Assembly: GCA_037441525.1 (NCBI GenBank)
Contig: JBBISA010000001.1
Location: forward strand, 1-64,000
Origin: SKVR01 sp037441525
GTDB lineage: Bacteria > Bacteroidota > Bacteroidia > Bacteroidales > UBA7960
Reading direction: 5' to 3'
DNA length: 64,000 bases
Positions 27,588 through 36,212 of the stretch are shown piece by piece. Within the stretch, counting starts at the first letter, position 1, and each line of letters starts with the position of its first letter. The notes under the pieces are model-generated. The model was not told the DNA's origin and did not search any database. It worked only from the letters and a program-made list of their open reading frames with translations. A program made the translations under genes and the position numbers.

Positions 27588-28739
27588 TTAGTTGAGTGGT
27601 ACTAATCTAATGTTGTCGAAGGCAAATTCAATGGTGGTTTCATGCTGTGCTTTGAAGGAACCTAAACGACCTACTTTAAAGGTCTCGCCTCTCAGGGCCG
27701 TCATCATCGAAAGCGGTATTTTAACTGTTATCCATCCGGTATTTGCTAGTTTTTTGGCTTCACCGCCCAGGTGCTCCCATCCACGCCATTCGTAAAAAAT
27801 TGTAGATGAGCCTACCATTTCAATTTCGAACCAGTTTTTATCCCATGTATTACCAACCCACATTTCAAAGGCAACAGCAAAGTTTGCCTTATTGCCTGCA
27901 ACAGAAACATTACCACAATAAGCAATCACAGTTTCCTGTATCCACCATGTGTTGGCTGCATAATTCTTTTTAATATAATAATAGTTGCCGCTGATAGGTT
28001 TTGCAGGAATATTTGCCGGAACATTGCTTGCATTTACTACAAATTCGTTTCCACCCCAGCAAATTGGAAAATCATCAAAATTAACCATCATACCCCGGTT
28101 ATCACGAAAATGAGCCTTACTGGTAGCAATCCCGGCAACAGCATGTACTTTAACAGGCCCTGACGAAGCATCGGGGGGTACAATTACATTAATAACACGG
28201 GCATTTGGAACCGTAAAGTTGGTGGTGGTTACTCCACCGGCAAATTCAATTTGCTTTACATTGTGGAAGTAATTACCGTTAATTATCAACGTTCCTCCTG
28301 AAGGCACCCATTCCAGCGGAAAGTCTATGGCTACCGGAGGGGGTATATCTATGGGGAAGTTATAGATGGCTTCTCCTCCTTTGGTGATCAGCTTTATATT
28401 ATTGGTGATTTCGGTGGGGAAATCATCTGGTACTCTTACAATAACATTGTTGTTGGTAACAAAGGAGGGATTAACGAAAGCCTTTTCGCTGTTGAAGTAA
28501 ACTTCCTGGGTGGATTCAAGATTTTCGCCCTGAATTACAACCAATTGGCCAAGATTGCCTGAAGTAATGGGTGCTGTGGCTGTTGCAGGATCTGTGGTAC
28601 GAACACTGGTAATTTTGGGTGTTCCGTAGTTTTCCTTTTCTTCACAGGAATTCAACGTAAAGGTTAGGGTGGTGCTTATGGCCAAAACCATGCACATCCC
28701 CAGCACCTTTCTGCTATACTGATGAGATGTTTTTTTCAT
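27588..28739 (-). CDS. Surface glycan-binding lipoprotein with IPT/TIG domains
   Basis: 383 residues. The signal sequence ends LNSCEEKE, a lipobox followed by acidic residues, the pattern that exports lipoproteins to the outer surface in Bacteroidota. Two IPT/TIG immunoglobulin-like domains follow (ITSGNLGQLVVIQGENLES ~60-140 and PSGGTLIINGNYFHN ~140-210), then a C-terminal domain from ~220 resembling the glycan-binding domain of SGBP-B proteins (FDDFPICWGGNEF, EMWVGNTWDKNWFEIEM, and FAFDNIRLVPLN at the end). It lies after susD, as in Bacteroides xyloglucan and mixed-linkage glucan PULs. Its role is to hold the beta-glucan at the surface. Confidence 0.85.
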   Translation of the reverse strand: MKKTSHQYSRKVLGMCMVLAISTTLTFTLNSCEEKENYGTPKITSVRTTDPATATAPITSGNLGQLVVIQGENLESTQEVYFNSEKAFVNPSFVTNNNVIVRVPDDFPTEITNNIKLITKGGEAIYNFPIDIPPPVAIDFPLEWVPSGGTLIINGNYFHNVKQIEFAGGVTTTNFTVPNARVINVIVPPDASSGPVKVHAVAGIATSKAHFRDNRGMMVNFDDFPICWGGNEFVVNASNVPANIPAKPISGNYYYIKKNYAANTWWIQETVIAYCGNVSVAGNKANFAVAFEMWVGNTWDKNWFEIEMVGSSTIFYEWRGWEHLGGEAKKLANTGWITVKIPLSMMTALRGETFKVGRLGSFKAQHETTIEFAFDNIRLVPLN

Positions 28740-28818
28740 GTTTATTCAATTTATATTTTTCTTAAATGAAATATCTGCCTACAGAAGTTCCTGTACATTC
28801 CTGTACATTGATATTGCC

Positions 28819-30414
28819 TTAGTTGCCAAAATTATAAGGAACAGGCTCCTTGGTAAGAAGTGGATTCTTATCGGCATCACCCTGTGGGATAGGTAGAAAG
28901 AAATTATCTGCTCTAACGGGAAATTTACGACTGGTTAGCACCAATGCTCGGGTAGTTGCATCCCAGTAATAACTGCCACGCTCCTGATTTGCAATGTAAT
29001 TAATTACCCACTGCGGATCGTAGTAATATTTTCTTACCAGGTCGTACCAGTAATCGGCTTCATAAGCAAGCTCAATGCGTCTTTCTTTGCGGATATCATC
29101 CCATGTAATGGAAGTTTTGGTTGGTACTCTGGCCCTTATTCGTACTGCATTGAAGGCTGCCAGTGCTTCGCCATCGGAAGTGGAAGCGGAATTACCAAGA
29201 ATTGCTTCCGCATAGATCAGATAAACATCGGCCAGACGCAAAACATAGGTATTTATTCCAGTTGACATAAAGCAGACCTTACCCGCACCTCCATTATCTG
29301 AAGTTGAACCTATTACATACTTTTTAACGTGCGACAGGGTAGGGGGAGGGCTTTGTTGGTTAATTATGTGGGTATACCCGCCTACTGCTTTGTTCAGTTC
29401 AGGATAAAAATCGCCATTAATCATAAATGTTGGTTTTCTTCTTAAATCGCCAGGTTCATATTCACTTTGCAAGTCCAGTGTTGGTCCCTTATAACCTCCC
29501 CAGCCATCACCGGCTCCGGTTATTTCGCCACTGGCTGCCCAGTAAGCCTGGTTGGTATTTTGTGTACCCCAGCTAAGGCAGGGCAGCCATTGAAAAGCAA
29601 AAAGAGACTCTATGTTGTTGTTTTCATTTAATAAAAACAAGTCAGCATAGTTATTTAATAATTTCAATTCAGAATTGTTAAAAACATCTCCCGCCAGGTC
29701 ACGCGCTTTTGCAAGCATCTGTGCATCACGGGTTCCGTTTTGGTTATAACCTGAGTAAGTCAGATAGACCTTTGCCAGCATTCCCTTGGCAGACCATGTC
29801 GTAACCCGGCCACTTTTTCCGGCGTATCTCAGAGGTAGGTCTTCAACCGCTTTTTCAAGGTCTCTGATTATAAGGGTATAAACATCTTCAACCCGATTGC
29901 GGGGTACCTTTGAATCGTAAACCAATTTGGTGTTATCCATAATAATTGGAACACCGCCCCAAAGTCTTACGAGGTAAAAATAAGCAGTAGCCCGCATAAA
30001 CAACCCTTCTGCAACTACTCTTTTTACAATTGATTGAGGAATATTGGATGATGCGCGTTTGGGAACTTCGTTAATTATGGCATTGGCATGGGCAATTACC
30101 ATCCACAGAGATGTCCAGGCTTCGCCCAGGTGGGCATTACTGGGTTGAACACTGAAGGTGAAAAACTGTGCAAGGGCACCATCGCTTGTCCAGTCGTTCC
30201 CAGAACGGGAATCGCCTATGGTCCAGTGAGCCTTGTCATTGATGGTAAACCACGGCCAGCCATATAACAAAGCCGATGCGGCATCAAGCTGGGCAGGGGT
30301 CTGATAGAAATTGTCAATGGTAATGGCATCCAGAGGTGGCCTTTCGAGAAAGTCTTCACTGCAGGCAATCAGCAAGGATGTCAGTAAGATATATAAAAAG
30401 ATTTTCTTTTTCAT
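28819..30414 (-). CDS. SusD/RagB-like outer-membrane lipoprotein
   Basis: 531 residues. Lipobox LLIACSEDF, then the SusD N-terminal motif FLERPPLDAITIDNFYQTP. TPR-like helices follow, including a stretch near ERIELAYEADYWYDLVRKYY and the C-terminal SusD region ending FLPIPQGDADKNPLL. SusD binds glycan and lids the SusC channel. Aromatic residues that would make the flat binding surface are abundant but cannot be placed without a structure. It is 104 bases downstream of susC; a short inverted repeat (TCGATGT/ACATCGA, ~30449-30472) lies between the two. Confidence 0.95.
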   Translation of the reverse strand: MKKKIFLYILLTSLLIACSEDFLERPPLDAITIDNFYQTPAQLDAASALLYGWPWFTINDKAHWTIGDSRSGNDWTSDGALAQFFTFSVQPSNAHLGEAWTSLWMVIAHANAIINEVPKRASSNIPQSIVKRVVAEGLFMRATAYFYLVRLWGGVPIIMDNTKLVYDSKVPRNRVEDVYTLIIRDLEKAVEDLPLRYAGKSGRVTTWSAKGMLAKVYLTYSGYNQNGTRDAQMLAKARDLAGDVFNNSELKLLNNYADLFLLNENNNIESLFAFQWLPCLSWGTQNTNQAYWAASGEITGAGDGWGGYKGPTLDLQSEYEPGDLRRKPTFMINGDFYPELNKAVGGYTHIINQQSPPPTLSHVKKYVIGSTSDNGGAGKVCFMSTGINTYVLRLADVYLIYAEAILGNSASTSDGEALAAFNAVRIRARVPTKTSITWDDIRKERRIELAYEADYWYDLVRKYYYDPQWVINYIANQERGSYYWDATTRALVLTSRKFPVRADNFFLPIPQGDADKNPLLTKEPVPYNFGN

Positions 30415-30517
30415 AATTATTAGTTTTTAGTTTGACTGAAGGAGACCATCGATGTTCGGATTAAGACATCGAAACTTCCTTCCTACATCGTTACTTATAT
30501 TTTTTTGTTGTTACACA

Positions 30518-33500
30518 TTAAAACTCCACATTCAAACCAATGGTATAGATACGTGGCATGGGATAACGGCCATTATCGACACCCATGAGCATCGATTGCT
30601 GGTTGTAAGCCCCAATCTCGGCATCATAACCCGAATATTTGGTCATGGTGTAAAGATTCTGAATGGTGGCATAAATGCGTAGTCTTGTCAATCCTATGGG
30701 AGCACCAATGCCGGAAGGTAGTTTGTAACCCAGGGAAACAGTTTGAATACGGGCATAGGAGCCATCTTCCACGTAGCGGTCAGAAATCCGACGATTGTCG
30801 TTGGGGTCGATGGTAGTAGCCCTCGGCATATTGCTGTTGGCATTGATTACCCTGAAATTGGTGGGGTCGGTTGTACTACCTTCAGGATTGATCATTTCAA
30901 CCATCGTGCGATTGTTTATGGTGGCCAGCTGATTCATCACCCCAGAATTCATACCTTCGGTTTGGCGACGGGTAAAGTTGAATATCTTATTACCATAACT
31001 ACCCTGGAGGTAGATCATCATATCAAAATTTTTCCATACCAGTGTATTGTTAAATCCAAACACGAATTTGGGATTAGGATCACCAATAAAGGTTCTGTCG
31101 CTATCGTCGATCTTACCATCTGGAACACCTTCAGGTCCACTGATATCTTTAAATTTCAGGTCGCCCAGCCAAACACCTGTAGTCGGGTTTACAGTGGGGC
31201 GTTGAGTGGCATGACTGGCAATATCTTCGGCGCTTTGATAAACACCTTCAACAACATAACCGTAGAACTGGCCGATGGGATAACCTGCAGTTGTTTTGGT
31301 AACAGTGTTGAACCATTGTACATTCTGGAAAATCACAGCGTCTTCTTCGCCCAGGAACAGTACTTTGTTTTTATTATGAGAGAAGGTAAGGTCGGTATCC
31401 CAGGTAAGATCAACTCTGTTAATATTTTTTGTTCCCAAAGTAAATTCGATCCCTTTGTTTTCAAGTTCACCAATATTTACCCATGGGGATGAAATTCCCA
31501 TCCAGTGTCCGCTCCCCAGATAGTTTGGCAATGGAAGTTCAAGAAGCATATCCTTAATGTTTTTCTGATATACATCAACCTTAACATCAATGCGGTTATC
31601 ATATAAACCAAGTTCGAAACCAAAGTTGGCAGAACGTGTTGCTTCCCATTTTACCCGTGGGTTTGGAATGTTGTTTAACCTGAAGGTTTGCCCTATTCCG
31701 CCCGGAGCTGCCGAAAGGGCTGATCCGTAACGATAACCGCCAATGTTCTGGTTACCAACTTCGCCATAACTGGCACGCAGGCTCAGGTTGCTGATAATAT
31801 TGGTAAGGTTGCTCATGAATTGTTCGTTGGAAACAGTCCATCTCAATGCAACTGATTGAAAATAACCCCAGCGGTTTTCGGGGCCAAAGTTCGATGAACC
31901 GTCAGCACGCATGGTGGCGGTTAATATATAGCGGTCATTATAGTTATAATTCACCCTTCCGAAAAATGATGCAAGCGCAGCACTTCCACGGTAACCTTCA
32001 TTGGTTGCTGTGGTTGCATCGCCTGCATTGAGTTCCTGTATGTCGTTGGTAAGAAAGTCTGATCTCTGGCCCATCATCCCTTCCCAGGTACTTTCTGATG
32101 CTTCCTGCCCAAGAAGCAGGGTTATATTATGTTTGCGGGCAAAAGTTTGCTGGTAGGTGAGATAGTTTTTAACTTCCCAGTAAAGGCTTTGCCTGTAAAA
32201 CCTTCGTGAAGAATTGATGTTGTTAACCTGTCGACCATATTCGTAGGTGGGGTTAAAGCCATAGTTATTGCTTACCTGAACATCGCCGCCAAATTCGCTG
32301 CGAAGAGTAAGATTTTTCAGAAGTTTAGCTTCACTGTAAAGGTTTCCTAAAACACGTGTGCGGGTAAGATCCAGGTCTCTGTCGAGGGCCATTGCCACTG
32401 GGTTACGCGGTCCAAACTGGCTTTCCAGCGGCCCACCCCAGTTACCATCAACAAAGCGAAGCGGTATATCGGGAGATTGAGTGAGTGTTGCAGCAATTAC
32501 CCCATCATCGGAGTCGTTGAGGGTGATGCGTTCGCTGGTGCGGTTCACAGTAATATTGTTACCGATGCGCAGCCACCGTTTTGTCTGGTTGTCGAGATTG
32601 AGTCTCAGAGAATAACGGTCGAATGTGGAACCTACAATAATGCCATCCTGTTGAAAAAAACCAGCTGAAAAAGCATAGTTGGTATTGTCGCTTCCGCCTG
32701 AAACAGAAAACTGATGGTTGGTAACAGGAGCAAGTCTGAAAACTTCGCTCTGCCAGTCGGTTCCATTCCCCAGAATAGTGGGATCGCGGTATTCTTCGCG
32801 AGCACCAATCCAGCCTTCAGCGGCCATTTCATTGTGGAATCCGGCATATTCCCTTAGGTTCATTACATCCATCCTTTTTGATAGTTGTTGTAAACCAAAA
32901 TAGGGTTCATAGGTTACCTTTGATTCTCCTTTTTTGCCTTGGCGGGTAGTGATAAGTATAACCCCATTGGCGCCACGGGAACCATAAATAGCGGCAGCTG
33001 ATGCATCCTTAAGGATTTCAACTGAAACTATATCAGCGGGGTTAATGGTAGCCAAAGCGCTAACAGCCGTTTGCCCGTTTCCACCACCTGCCCAGTCAAA
33101 ACCAACCGCTGTACCTCCTGCATCGCCCGAAATAGCTACACCATCTATCACATACAATGGTTCATTAGAACTATGAATAGAATTAGACCCCCTTATGCGG
33201 ATGGATACACCACCACCGGGTTGCCCTGAGTTCTGAAAAACCTGAACCCCGGCAGCACGACCCTGCAATGCCTGGTCGATTGATGTAGTTACCGATGCTT
33301 TTAATTTGTCTTCAGAAACAGATACTACCGAACCGGTAAGATCGCTGCGTCTCATACTTCCATAACCCACAAATACCACTTCATCAAGTGCTTTAAGGTC
33401 GGGTATAAGGCTGATATTAATTACATTGCGTCCTGCTATTTCAATTTGTTCTTTCAGATAGCCCACGTAAGAAACTATAAGTACTGCGTTTCCATCGGTT

Positions 33501-34009
33501 GCTTCAATCGAATACCGTCCATAGAGGTCTGTGGCGACCCCTGTGTTGGTACCTTCTATCATTACTGTCACTCCAGGCAGGGTTTCGTTGGTAAGACCAT
33601 CGCGAATAACCCCTGTAACACGATGCGCTTGATTGTTGCGTTCAGCCGGAGTGATCACTACCAGGTTATTTTCCAGCAGCTGATAAGAAACATTTGCGCT
33701 GGCAAATACCTGCTTAAGTACATCTTCAACGGTATTGTTCTGAGCATCGAGTGATACAACCTTGTCAAGGTCAAGAAAGTCGCTGTTGTATAAAAATCGG
33801 TATTGACTCTGGTTTTCAACTTCGCGCAAAACCTGTTTGATGGATTTGTTTCGCAACGATATTGAAACCGTAGTATTTTGTGAGAATAAACCTGCCGAGG
33901 CATTCAATATGCCAACCAAGCATAACAATACGGTTAATTTCATAGCTAATAGTTGTTTTGAAAAGATCCACGGGGTGATCATGGGATCGCGGTTTGGTTT
34001 TTTTTTCAT
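30518..34009 (-). CDS. SusC/RagA TonB-dependent receptor with STN domain
   Basis: 1163 residues. After the signal peptide (cleavage near GLFSQ) comes an STN signalling domain (~45-125, SIKQVLREVENQSQYRFLYN...), then a carboxypeptidase-regulatory-like domain (VTGVIRDGLTNETLPGVTV), the SusC box DEVVFVGYGSMRRSDLTG, the plug (~215-330, with IRIRGSNSIHSSNEPLYVIDG and SAAIYGSRGANGVILITT) and a 22-strand barrel ending in GLNVEF. The STN domain interacts with FecR-type anti-sigma factors, so this receptor both imports oligosaccharide and signals. The gene follows fecR with a 143-base gap that holds a hairpin and probably the sigma-dependent promoter. Confidence 0.96.
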   Translation of the reverse strand: MKKKPNRDPMITPWIFSKQLLAMKLTVLLCLVGILNASAGLFSQNTTVSISLRNKSIKQVLREVENQSQYRFLYNSDFLDLDKVVSLDAQNNTVEDVLKQVFASANVSYQLLENNLVVITPAERNNQAHRVTGVIRDGLTNETLPGVTVMIEGTNTGVATDLYGRYSIEATDGNAVLIVSYVGYLKEQIEIAGRNVINISLIPDLKALDEVVFVGYGSMRRSDLTGSVVSVSEDKLKASVTTSIDQALQGRAAGVQVFQNSGQPGGGVSIRIRGSNSIHSSNEPLYVIDGVAISGDAGGTAVGFDWAGGGNGQTAVSALATINPADIVSVEILKDASAAAIYGSRGANGVILITTRQGKKGESKVTYEPYFGLQQLSKRMDVMNLREYAGFHNEMAAEGWIGAREEYRDPTILGNGTDWQSEVFRLAPVTNHQFSVSGGSDNTNYAFSAGFFQQDGIIVGSTFDRYSLRLNLDNQTKRWLRIGNNITVNRTSERITLNDSDDGVIAATLTQSPDIPLRFVDGNWGGPLESQFGPRNPVAMALDRDLDLTRTRVLGNLYSEAKLLKNLTLRSEFGGDVQVSNNYGFNPTYEYGRQVNNINSSRRFYRQSLYWEVKNYLTYQQTFARKHNITLLLGQEASESTWEGMMGQRSDFLTNDIQELNAGDATTATNEGYRGSAALASFFGRVNYNYNDRYILTATMRADGSSNFGPENRWGYFQSVALRWTVSNEQFMSNLTNIISNLSLRASYGEVGNQNIGGYRYGSALSAAPGGIGQTFRLNNIPNPRVKWEATRSANFGFELGLYDNRIDVKVDVYQKNIKDMLLELPLPNYLGSGHWMGISSPWVNIGELENKGIEFTLGTKNINRVDLTWDTDLTFSHNKNKVLFLGEEDAVIFQNVQWFNTVTKTTAGYPIGQFYGYVVEGVYQSAEDIASHATQRPTVNPTTGVWLGDLKFKDISGPEGVPDGKIDDSDRTFIGDPNPKFVFGFNNTLVWKNFDMMIYLQGSYGNKIFNFTRRQTEGMNSGVMNQLATINNRTMVEMINPEGSTTDPTNFRVINANSNMPRATTIDPNDNRRISDRYVEDGSYARIQTVSLGYKLPSGIGAPIGLTRLRIYATIQNLYTMTKYSGYDAEIGAYNQQSMLMGVDNGRYPMPRIYTIGLNVEF

Positions 34010-34094
34010 AATTTTGTTTTTGAAGGTTGATTACTAATTTTCAGGGGTTAATTGCCATAAAAACACCTGAAATTTGTTTTAAACTCGTCTATTG

Positions 34095-34127
34095 TTAGGG
34101 AGAATGCCAGTTCTCCCTAATTTTTTT
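34095..34127 (+). terminator. Hairpin with T-run on the plus strand between fecR and susC
   Basis: A perfect 10-bp stem TTAGGGAGAA/TTCTCCCTAA with a 6-base loop and seven T in plus-strand sense. Both neighbouring genes lie on the minus strand, where the hairpin is followed by CAATAGACG and not by T. As a terminator it would therefore stop antisense transcription of fecR; on the minus strand it could only fold as a leader or stability hairpin. Confidence 0.5.
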
Positions 34128-34152
34128 GTTTTTGTGGTGTCTATCCCATAGG

Positions 34153-35319
34153 CTAGTTGTTTTTGTTTTTTAATAGCTGTTTATAATTCCGGATTTTACT
34201 CTGGTTGATGGTCAAATAAACTTTATTATGTCTAATGTCAAAATTAATCGGCAAGGTTAGCTGTAATGCCAGTAAAACCTGTTCTATCGACTCTTCTTCC
34301 AGTGTCCCTGTAAGATGGAAGTCCCTGATTTCCTGGGTCTCGAATTCAATTTTGACATCATAGTGCCGTTCGAGTTTAATAGCCAGTGCACCCAGGCTTT
34401 CTCGTTCAAATATCCATCGTTTTTCTTTCCATGAGGTTGAAACTTCTGTATTAATATTGTTCTCAATCCTTATTCTGGCGGGGGTTGTTACAATATTGGC
34501 AAGTTGCGGAGATTTCTGTTTTTCGGCCGGAGCAGTAGATTCAACACTAATGGCATTGGTGAAAAATGATGCCTTTTGATTGGGTAAAAGAACAATTGGT
34601 TGTGTGTTCTGATTATTTCCTTCCCTGTTAATGCTCACTGAACCTTTAACCAGAGTGGTTTCAACCATTCCCTCCTCCGGATAGGCTTTAACATTAAATT
34701 CGGTTCCCAGGGCTTCAACAACCAATCCTGCTGTATATACCCTGAATTTAAGATTTTCATTTCGCGCCACAACAAAATACCCTTCACCCTCAAGGTATAA
34801 GTTGCGGTTGTTCTGGTTAAAACTGCGAGGATATCGTATTTTGCTGCCGGCATTAAGTATAACCTGGCTGCCATCGGTAAGGGTAATTCTTGATTTGGCT
34901 CCACGAGGCGCTTCTACTGTAAAGTAACTTTCCCTTGAAAATGATTTGATCTGCTGAATGATAAAGATGGATGCAGTACCTCCAAGCAAAAATGCAAATA
35001 GTATGGCTGCTACAAGCCGCCCCCATGACATAGATATATTAAAGACTCCCAATGCAGGAAGCCTTTTCTTGTTGTTTTTAAACTCAGAAACAGGGGTGAT
35101 CTTTTTTTGAATACGCTCCCATGATTGATTGACAATGGTAGTTTCAACAGGCTTGTTTACAGCATTTAATAGCCATAATTCTTTGATGGCTTCAAAAAAT
35201 GCTTTATTGGATTCACTTTCATGGACCCAATCCCAGGCTTCCTTTAGTTCAAAATCTGTAGCATTCCCATCAAGGCATTTGAGCATTAATTCTCTTTGGT
35301 TCGATCTGGTATTTCTCAT
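34153..35319 (-). CDS. FecR-family anti-sigma factor
   Basis: 388 residues from the ATG at 35319 (a TTG three bases upstream is also in frame). N-terminal ~80 residues are cytoplasmic and helical and would bind the sigma factor. One membrane helix follows (LVAAILFAFLLGGTASIFII, ~93-112), then the periplasmic FecR domain (APRGAKSRITLTDGSQVILNAGSKIRYP ...) and the C-terminal DUF4974-type domain that meets the STN domain (NFDIRHNKVYLTI near the end). The gene sits between the sigma-factor and susC genes, the standard order of sigma/FecR-controlled SusCD loci. Confidence 0.94.
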   Translation of the reverse strand: MRNTRSNQRELMLKCLDGNATDFELKEAWDWVHESESNKAFFEAIKELWLLNAVNKPVETTIVNQSWERIQKKITPVSEFKNNKKRLPALGVFNISMSWGRLVAAILFAFLLGGTASIFIIQQIKSFSRESYFTVEAPRGAKSRITLTDGSQVILNAGSKIRYPRSFNQNNRNLYLEGEGYFVVARNENLKFRVYTAGLVVEALGTEFNVKAYPEEGMVETTLVKGSVSINREGNNQNTQPIVLLPNQKASFFTNAISVESTAPAEKQKSPQLANIVTTPARIRIENNINTEVSTSWKEKRWIFERESLGALAIKLERHYDVKIEFETQEIRDFHLTGTLEEESIEQVLLALQLTLPINFDIRHNKVYLTINQSKIRNYKQLLKNKNN

Positions 35320-35491
35320 CAATAAAATCTATGTAAAACTGCTTTGTTTTTTCGTAAAGACAATTAACCTGGTCGAAAAGACTACAAAGAATTAAGAAAT
35401 TAATAACAAAATCTTAATAATAATTTCAATCTGCCTCAATATGAGAACAATACAGGCTGAAATTATAATGTTAAAAAATAGGATGGAGATT

Positions 35492-36064
35492 TCAGAAGAT
35501 AGAAAGACTCTCCTGTAGGTCTTTTCTTAACTTAACGAGTGCCCGCGAAATCTGAGTCTTTACAGTGCTTACTGAAACCCCTAAAACTTCAGCAATTTTG
35601 TCATTTCGCATGTCTTCATAACGGCTCATGATAAAAATTTCGCGGCACTGCTGAGGGAGTTTATTTATGGATCGTTCAATCAAATCTTCAATTTCTTTAT
35701 TGAGGATATGAGAAAGGGGAAAATCAAACGAGTAAGCATTGTTGTATTGCTGTGGTTCAATGTAGTGCTTAAAGTACAATGTATATTTATCTTTAATTTT
35801 CTGATGTTTAAAATGATTTATACACTGGTTGTAAATGCTTCTGAAAAGGTATGCACGCAGGGATGTATTAATATTAAGTTTTTCGCGGTTTTCCCAGAGT
35901 TTAACAAAGGCTTCTTCGGCCATTTCCTGAGCCATATCATGATCTTTGAGTATTTCTTTTGCATATTGGAGCAACTGGCCAAAATATGACCTGAACAGAG
36001 ACTCAAAGGCCTTTTGGTCACCTCTGCAAAGTTGTTCAAGAAGTTGCTTTTCTAATTGATGCAT
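35492..36064 (-). CDS. ECF RNA polymerase sigma-70 factor (Bacteroidetes family)
   Basis: 190 residues. Sigma region 2 spans ~20-90 (DHDMAQEMAEEAFVKLWEN and RAYLFRSIYNQCINHFK) and region 4 ~125-180 (LPQQCREIFIMSRYEDMRNDKIAEVLGVS then the recognition helix VSTVKTQISRALVKL). This is the ECF family paired with FecR in Bacteroidota PULs. It is the first gene of the minus-strand PUL and would be released when SusC senses glycan, then transcribe susC onward. Confidence 0.95.
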   Translation of the reverse strand: MHQLEKQLLEQLCRGDQKAFESLFRSYFGQLLQYAKEILKDHDMAQEMAEEAFVKLWENREKLNINTSLRAYLFRSIYNQCINHFKHQKIKDKYTLYFKHYIEPQQYNNAYSFDFPLSHILNKEIEDLIERSINKLPQQCREIFIMSRYEDMRNDKIAEVLGVSVSTVKTQISRALVKLRKDLQESLSIF

Positions 36065-36212
36065 GCTTCAAATTTAATAATTTTATTAAACTTCTGTTAA
36101 AATAACTTATTTTTCCTGCCTGATATTCTTTTAAATACAATTACTTTGCATCAACACTCAGCAACATTATATCGAATTAGTTTATATTATTTTTTATTTA
36201 AGAATTATTCAA

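Noticed and set aside
30743..31492. 249-codon plus-strand frame inside the SusC gene
   Set aside because: Antisense shadow of the receptor barrel.
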